NCBI RefSeq assembly: GCF_018612875.1
Contig: NZ_JAGGRI010000010.1
Location: 27,394 to 91,393, forward strand
DNA: 64,000 nucleotides
Origin: Lysobacter sp. ISL-50
Lineage (GTDB): Bacteria; Pseudomonadota; Gammaproteobacteria; Xanthomonadales; Xanthomonadaceae
Reading direction: 5' to 3'
The notes below the pieces were generated by a model, which was not told the origin of the DNA, ran no database searches, and saw only the letters and a list, made by a program, of their open reading frames with translations. Made by a program: the position numbers and the translations under genes. Positions within the stretch are counted from its first letter, which is position 1; every line of letters begins with the position of its first letter. Shown here piece by piece: positions 59,716-64,000 of this stretch.

Positions 59716-60696
59716 ATGCCTTTGTACGACAGCATCCTCGACACCATCGGCAACACGCCGATCGTCAAACTGCATCGCCTCGCGCCCAAGCACGTGTCGC
59801 TGTACGCGAAGGTCGAATCTTTCAATCCCGGCGGTTCGGTCAAGGACCGCCTGGCGCTGGCGATCGTGCTCGACGCCGAACGCAGCGGCGCGCTCAAGCC
59901 CGGCCAGACCATCGTGGAAGCGACCTCGGGCAATACCGGCATCGCCCTGGCGCTGGTCGCGGCCGCGCGCGGTTATCCCTTCGTCGCGGTGATGACCGAA
60001 ACCTTCTCGATCGAACGGCGCAAGCTGATGCGCGCCTACGGCGCGAAAGTGATCCTGACCCCGGCCGCCGAACGCGGCACCGGCATGGTCCGCAAGGCCG
60101 CGGAACTGGCGGAAAAACACGGTTGGTTCCTGGCCCAGCAATTCGAGAACCCAGCCAACCCGGCCTATCACCGCAGCACCACCGGCCCGGAAATCCTGCG
60201 CGATTTCGCCGGCAAGCGTCTGGATTTCTTCGTCACCGGCTGGGGCACGGGCGGCACGCTGACCGGCGCCGGACAAGTGCTCAAGCTGGCGCGTCCGGAT
60301 CTGAAGATCGTCACCTCCGAGCCGGCCGGCGCGTCCTTGCTCAGCGGCGCGGCCTGGCAGCCGCACAAGATTCAGGGCTGGACGCCGGACTTCGTGCCCG
60401 GCGTGCTCGATCGCGGCGTCGCCGACGAAATCCGTCCGGTCGATGACGTGACCGCGCGCGACACCGCGCGCCGGCTCGCCGCCGAAGAAGGCCTGTTCGT
60501 CGGCATCTCCGCCGGCGCGACCGTGGCCGCGGCGCTGCAGGTGGCCGAAACCGCGCCGGAAGGCTCGGTGCTGCTGGCGATGCTGCCGGACACCGGCGAG
60601 CGCTATCTGTCCACGTTCTTGTTCGAAGGCGTGTCGGAAGGTTCCGACGACGAATGGCTGGCCTCGCTGGATCAGAAGGAATCCGTCGCGGCCTGA
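59716..60696 (+). CDS. cysK: Cysteine synthase CysK
   Basis: A 326-residue PLP enzyme that makes cysteine from O-acetylserine and sulfide. PLP lysine K43 in NPGGSVKDR, the substrate loop EATSGNTGIAL and the phosphate loop GWGTGGTLTGAGQ (typically GTGGT) are intact. GGGAGAG lies before the ATG. It follows cysG by 31 bases and closes the sulfate pathway here. Confidence 0.95.
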   Translation: MPLYDSILDTIGNTPIVKLHRLAPKHVSLYAKVESFNPGGSVKDRLALAIVLDAERSGALKPGQTIVEATSGNTGIALALVAAARGYPFVAVMTETFSIERRKLMRAYGAKVILTPAAERGTGMVRKAAELAEKHGWFLAQQFENPANPAYHRSTTGPEILRDFAGKRLDFFVTGWGTGGTLTGAGQVLKLARPDLKIVTSEPAGASLLSGAAWQPHKIQGWTPDFVPGVLDRGVADEIRPVDDVTARDTARRLAAEEGLFVGISAGATVAAALQVAETAPEGSVLLAMLPDTGERYLSTFLFEGVSEGSDDEWLASLDQKESVAA

Positions 60697-60707
60697 TGGG
60701 CAACAGG

Positions 60708-60789
60708 CGGAGCGGAGCCGTGCGCGCCGGGTTTCGCAGCGCACGTGCCGCCGCATCGAAGCAGGCGTAGCGCGCCGGCTCCGCTCCGC
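60708..60789. other. Hairpin after cysK
   Basis: GCGGAGCGGAGCCG near 60708-60721 faces CGGCTCCGCTCCGC near 60776-60789. It is a strong stem in the 60697-61110 gap and may end cysK transcription. The gap also contains CGTAGGGCGGGG/GGCTTCGCCCTAC-type inverted matches near 60826-60910 and no gene. Confidence 0.55.
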
Positions 60790-60938
60790 GCTTTACCGAG
60801 TTTCGCCGTACTACCCGGGCACCCGTAGGGCGGGGTCCGCGGCGCAGGGAATCCGGAAGCGGCGGTGGCGACTGCTTTCGGGGGATCTGCGGCGTGGGCT
60901 TCGCCCTACTCTTCTCGATGGTGGTCGCGCGCTGCGGG

Positions 60939-61029
60939 TTCGCGCGCCCTCACCCCAACCCTCTCCCGCAAGCGGGAGAGGGAGCGATTCGCGTCCTTCT
61001 CCCGCTTGCAGGAGAAGGGTGGATGAGGG
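60939..61029. repeat. Dispersed 'ccctctcccgc' palindromes
   Basis: CCCTCTCCCGC/GCGGGAGAGGG (60959-60982) and CCTTCTCCCGC/CAGGAGAAGG (60993-61018) with GCGCCCTCACC and GGATGAGGGC at the borders. Same family as 263-389 and 27771-27811. Confidence 0.75.
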
Positions 61030-61110
61030 CACAGGCGTCGGCGACATTCACCCACGCCCTCCACCCGTTTACCCTGTGCACCTGCGGCCCGTCCGGCCGC
61101 CGGAGCCCGC

Positions 61111-62130
61111 ATGACCCAGCCCCACCCCACCGACCGCGACGCCGACCGCCTGAACTGGGCCCGCGCCGCGACCGGCGACGACCGCCTCGAACTCGCCCGA
61201 GCCTCTTTCGACGCCGGTTTCCGCAGCTATTGGCGCGGCCACACCGACGCCGGCAGCGTCATCGTCATGGACTCCCCGCCCGACCTCGAAGACGCGCGCC
61301 CGTGGCTGCGCATCCGCGACATGCTGCTCGCCGGCGGCGTGCGCGTGCCGCAGGTGCGCGCGCAGGACCTGGAACGCGGCTTCCTGCTGCTGGAAGACCT
61401 CGGCCAGCAGACCTTCCTGCAAGCCTTCGAAGCCGGCCACGGCGACGCCGACGCGCTGTTCGACGCGGCCTTCAGCGAACTGCTGAAAATCCAGGCGCTG
61501 CCCTGCCCGGACGATCTGGCGCCCTACGACGAAGCCTTCCTGAGCCGCGAGCTGCGTCTGTTCGACGAATGGTTCCTGGGCCGGCATCTGGGCCTGAGCC
61601 TGGAGTGCGGCGATCTGGAACGGCTCGATCTGGCCTATCGCCGCATCCTCGACAACGTCCTCGCCCAGCCGCGGGTGTTCGTGCATCGCGACTACATGCC
61701 GCGCAATCTGATGCCGGTGGACGGCGGCGTGGCGGTGATCGATTTCCAGGGCGCGCTGAAAGGGCCGATCGCCTACGACCCGATCAGCCTGTTCCGCGAT
61801 GCCTTCATCAGCTGGCCGGAAGACCGCGTGGACGCCTGGATGGCGCGCTATCACGCGCGCGCCGTCGCCGCCGGCATCCCCCTGCCCGAGTTCGCGCGCT
61901 TCCGCCGCGATGCCGATTTCGCCGGATTGCAACGCCACATCAAGATCCTCGGCCTGTTCGCGCGGCTCAATCATCGCGACGGCAAGCCCAAGTACCTGGC
62001 CGACGCGCCGCGCTTCCTGCGCTATCTCGACATCGTCCTGCCGCGCTATCCCGAACTGGCGCCGCTGGCCGAGATCGTCGAACGCTACGTGCGTCCCGCG
62101 CTCGCGCCCTCGACCGGCGTGCCGGCATGA
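61111..62130 (+). CDS. amgK: N-acetylmuramate/N-acetylglucosamine 1-kinase AmgK
   Basis: A 339-residue aminoglycoside-phosphotransferase-fold kinase. The catalytic loop is VFVHRDYMPRNLM with H-x-D and N, and the metal motif VIDFQGALKGP. The N-terminal ASFDAGFRSYWR and LLEDLGQQTFL match AmgK. AmgK phosphorylates MurNAc and GlcNAc at the anomeric position in cell-wall recycling. The following gene is murU, its regular partner, which makes the call safer than the fold alone. Confidence 0.9.
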   Translation: MTQPHPTDRDADRLNWARAATGDDRLELARASFDAGFRSYWRGHTDAGSVIVMDSPPDLEDARPWLRIRDMLLAGGVRVPQVRAQDLERGFLLLEDLGQQTFLQAFEAGHGDADALFDAAFSELLKIQALPCPDDLAPYDEAFLSRELRLFDEWFLGRHLGLSLECGDLERLDLAYRRILDNVLAQPRVFVHRDYMPRNLMPVDGGVAVIDFQGALKGPIAYDPISLFRDAFISWPEDRVDAWMARYHARAVAAGIPLPEFARFRRDADFAGLQRHIKILGLFARLNHRDGKPKYLADAPRFLRYLDIVLPRYPELAPLAEIVERYVRPALAPSTGVPA

Positions 62131-62864
62131 AAGCGCTGATCTTCGCCGCCGGCCTGGGCGAGCGCATGCGGCCGTTGTCGCTGCACACGCCCAAGCCCTT
62201 GCTCGCGGTCGGCGGCAAGCGCCTGATCGAATGGCATCTGGAAAAGCTCGCCGGCATCGGCGTGCGCGAAGTCGTGATCAACACCTCGTGGCTGGCCGAG
62301 CAGTTTCCGGTCGCGCTCGGCGACGGCGCGCGCTGGGGCCTGCGCCTGCGTTTTTCCTACGAGGGCGAGACCCCGCTGGAAACCGGCGGCGGCATGCTGC
62401 ATGCGCTGGAGCTGCTGCACGAAGGCACCGATCCGCGCACACCGTTCATCGTCGCCAACGGCGATATCTGGACCGACTACGATTTCGCCGCCTTGCCGCG
62501 CGAGTTCGACGGCGACGCGCACCTGCTGCTGGTGGACAACCCGGTGCAGCGGCCGCTGGGCGATTTTCAGCTGGAAAACGGCCGTATCGGCAACGAAGGC
62601 GAATCGCGGCTGACCTACTCCGGCATCGGCCTGTATCGCGCCTCGCTGTTCGACGATTGGCGCGCGGTCTTGCGCGCCGCCGTGGGCGACACCGCCGACG
62701 CACACCGCACGCCGCCGCGTTTCAGCACCGTGCCGCTGTTGCGCGCCAGCGCCGCGCGCGGCCGTATCGGCGGCGAACACCATCGCGGCCGCTGGACCGA
62801 CGTCGGCACGCCGGAGCGTCTGCAGCAGCTCGACGCGGCGCTGACCGCGGAACAACACGCCTGA
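62127..62864 (+). CDS. murU: N-acetylmuramate 1-phosphate uridylyltransferase MurU
   Basis: A 245-residue nucleotidyltransferase. The signature [13 protein letters not shown] is at 6-18, followed by [30 protein letters not shown] with the metal aspartate, and [14 protein letters not shown]. MurU converts MurNAc-1-phosphate to UDP-MurNAc and so bypasses MurA; this route is linked to fosfomycin tolerance. The start overlaps the amgK stop as ATGA. Confidence 0.93.
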   Translation: MKALIFAAGLGERMRPLSLHTPKPLLAVGGKRLIEWHLEKLAGIGVREVVINTSWLAEQFPVALGDGARWGLRLRFSYEGETPLETGGGMLHALELLHEGTDPRTPFIVANGDIWTDYDFAALPREFDGDAHLLLVDNPVQRPLGDFQLENGRIGNEGESRLTYSGIGLYRASLFDDWRAVLRAAVGDTADAHRTPPRFSTVPLLRASAARGRIGGEHHRGRWTDVGTPERLQQLDAALTAEQHA

Positions 62865-62976
62865 CCCTCAGCGCCCAGCATCCGGCCCGCGCCTCGGGCC
62901 GGAGCCGCGGACACCGCAACGACGAGCGCGGCGCGATATCGCCAGCCGCGCCGCCCCTCACGACATCGGACACCCC

Positions 62977-63531
62977 ATGACCGCCGTAAGCCTCACCAAG
63001 ACCAGCAAATTCCTCAGCCTCGTGCTGCGCCACGAACCCGAAGCGATCGGCCTGACCCTCGACGCCAACGGCTGGGCCGACATCGAAGAACTCATCGACC
63101 TGGCCAACGCCAGCGGCAAGCCGGTCACCCGCGCGCTGATCGACGAAGTGGTGCGCGACAACGACAAGCAGCGTTTCGCGATCAGCGAAGACGGCCTGCG
63201 CATCCGCGCCAACCAGGGCCATTCGATCGAGATCGATCTGACCCTGACCGCGTTGGAACCGCCGGTCACGCTGTACCACGGCACCGCGACCCGTTTCGCC
63301 AAGTCGATCCGCAACCTGGGCTTGGTCAAGCAAAGCCGCCAGCACGTGCATCTGTCGGCCGATCAAGCCACCGCGATCAAGGTCGGCGGCCGCCACGGCA
63401 GGCCGCTGGTGCTGAAGATCCGGTCCGGCGAGATGCATGCGCGCGGGCTGGCGTTCTTCCGTTCGGAAAACGGCGTGTGGCTGACCGATGCGGTCGCGGC
63501 GGAATTCATCGACTGGCCGGAGCAAGGCTGA
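62977..63531 (+). CDS. kptA: RNA 2'-phosphotransferase (Tpt1/KptA)
   Basis: A 184-residue Tpt1/KptA protein. It starts [27 protein letters not shown], with R18-H19 of the catalytic set, and contains [32 protein letters not shown] and [18 protein letters not shown]. The enzyme moves a 2'-phosphate from RNA to NAD, giving ADP-ribose 1'',2''-cyclic phosphate. The bacterial substrate is not known because most bacteria lack tRNA splicing. The next reading frame is a broken macro-domain gene that begins four bases later. Confidence 0.93.
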   Translation: MTAVSLTKTSKFLSLVLRHEPEAIGLTLDANGWADIEELIDLANASGKPVTRALIDEVVRDNDKQRFAISEDGLRIRANQGHSIEIDLTLTALEPPVTLYHGTATRFAKSIRNLGLVKQSRQHVHLSADQATAIKVGGRHGRPLVLKIRSGEMHARGLAFFRSENGVWLTDAVAAEFIDWPEQG

Positions 63532-63535
63532 GCCG

Positions 63536-63643
63536 ATGCAGCTGAGCGCGGTCCAGGGCGACATCACCACGCTGGCGGTCGATGCGATCGTCAATGCGGC
63601 CAATTCGTCCTTGCTCGGCGGCGGCGGAGCTTTAGGCGTTTGA
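63536..63643 (+). pseudogene. Macro-domain (ADP-ribose-binding) gene, broken after 35 codons
   Basis: Starting four bases after kptA, the frame reads [20 protein letters not shown], then [12 protein letters not shown], the first strand and nucleotide loop of a macro domain (normally 140-170 residues). It then runs into LGV and a TGA at 63641. The break coincides with TTTAGGCGTTTGATCTTGCT, the mirror of the GATCAAACGCT copies at 63849-63902. Insertion of an interspersed element is the simplest explanation. The rest of the domain is not found before the window end. Confidence 0.75.
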
Positions 63644-63910
63644 TCTTGCTCTCGCTCTTTCTGTTGCCCTCGCTCTTGCTTGAGGCTTCTTTTGCTCGTC
63701 ATTCCCGCGAACGCGGGAATCCAGAGACTTCAAACGTTCTCGCACGAAAGGCACTGGATTCCCGCGTTCGCGGGAATGACGGTAGGAGGGAGTGCGCGGG
63801 TCTGGTTGTTTCGTCGATCAGGGGCTTTCAGGTTCCTTAGAAGCTTCAAGCAAGATCAAACGCTACAAGCAGGATCAAACGCTATAGGCAAGATCAAACG
63901 CTAAACGCTT
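63630..63910. repeat. Interspersed element with 'gatcaaacgct' copies in the macro-domain gene
   Basis: One inverted copy (AGGCGTTTGATCTTGCT, 63633-63649) faces three direct copies of AGCAAGATCAAACGCT at 63849, 63868 and 63887, spaced 19 bases apart. Inside lies a GTCATTCCCGCGAA inverted pair (63698-63780) like the one at 6628-6742. No transposase frame is visible. Confidence 0.7.
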
Positions 63911-63928
63911 CCGCCATGGAGCGGCGGG

Positions 63929-64000
63929 TCACTTTCTTTGTCCAAAGCCACAAAGAAAGTAACCAAAGAAAGGGCTTTAGGCTGTTTCGAGTCAAAAGCC
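63929..64000. repeat. 'actttctttg' hairpin repeat at the window end
   Basis: ACTTTCTTTG (63931-63940) faces CAAAGAAAGT (63951-63960), then AACCAAAGAAAGGGC. Such GTCACTTTCTTT...AAAGAAAGTAACC repeats are frequent in Lysobacter and Xanthomonas genomes (from memory). No gene is seen to the window end. Confidence 0.65.

Overview
This is a high-GC chromosomal window whose gene content points to the Xanthomonadaceae, most likely Lysobacter or a close relative. The evidence is a vibrioferrin/xanthoferrin-type siderophore operon, a Fiu-like receptor followed by a flavin-based iron-reduction cluster, a suf operon led by an Rrf2 regulator, a cysDN/C and cysJIH sulfate locus, the amgK-murU cell-wall recycling pair, and a heavy load of dispersed inverted repeats. 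This assignment is inferred from family content and has not been checked by a search.

Layout. 1-9.2 kb holds housekeeping and envelope genes: a cut alpha/beta hydrolase, osmC, an EF-G paralogue, a TPR protein, a DUF4087 protein, an MscS channel, a thioredoxin-like protein, a LysE exporter and two lipoproteins. 9.2-17.4 kb (minus strand) is a tightly overlapping NIS siderophore operon in the order aldolase-pvsA-pvsB-pvsC-pvsD-pvsE, with a candidate Fur box upstream and a decayed TonB-receptor tail between the aldolase and pvsA. 17.6-22.3 kb has an orphan PIN protein, an AraC regulator, a DMT transporter and an intact TonB receptor. 22.5-28.4 kb (minus strand) has a DUF5916 protein, a patatin phospholipase with bdhA, and a SET-domain protein. 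28.7-35.7 kb is the suf operon (regulator, sufB, sufC, sufD, sufS, GNAT, Rieske), interrupted after sufB by a two-gene nucleotidyltransferase cassette. 35.7-36.6 kb is a five-copy tandem array of ~180-bp units built from a dispersed hairpin element.

36.8-44.9 kb is an iron-acquisition cluster: Fur box, Fiu-like receptor, piuC, PepSY protein, DUF2271 protein, DUF4198 protein, apbE and a membrane-anchored flavodoxin/NADPH reductase. The DUF2271 protein carries an ApbE-type flavinylation motif, so the cluster reads as an electron route from NADPH to the periplasm for ferric-siderophore reduction. 45-48.6 kb has a HutD protein, a ComEA-like protein, an M20 peptidase and a GlsB-like membrane protein. 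48.7-60.7 kb is the assimilatory sulfate locus: cysNC-cysD (minus), cysJ-small ORF-cysI-cysH (plus), a CysB-like LysR regulator (minus), then cysG and cysK (plus). 61.1-62.9 kb is amgK-murU. 63.0-63.6 kb is kptA followed by a macro-domain gene that breaks off after 35 codons at an interspersed repeat running to the window end.

Together the siderophore, receptor, reductase, Fe-S assembly and sulfur genes cover iron uptake, iron release, sulfur supply and Fe-S cluster building. No rRNA, tRNA, CRISPR array, integrase or transposase gene was recognised.
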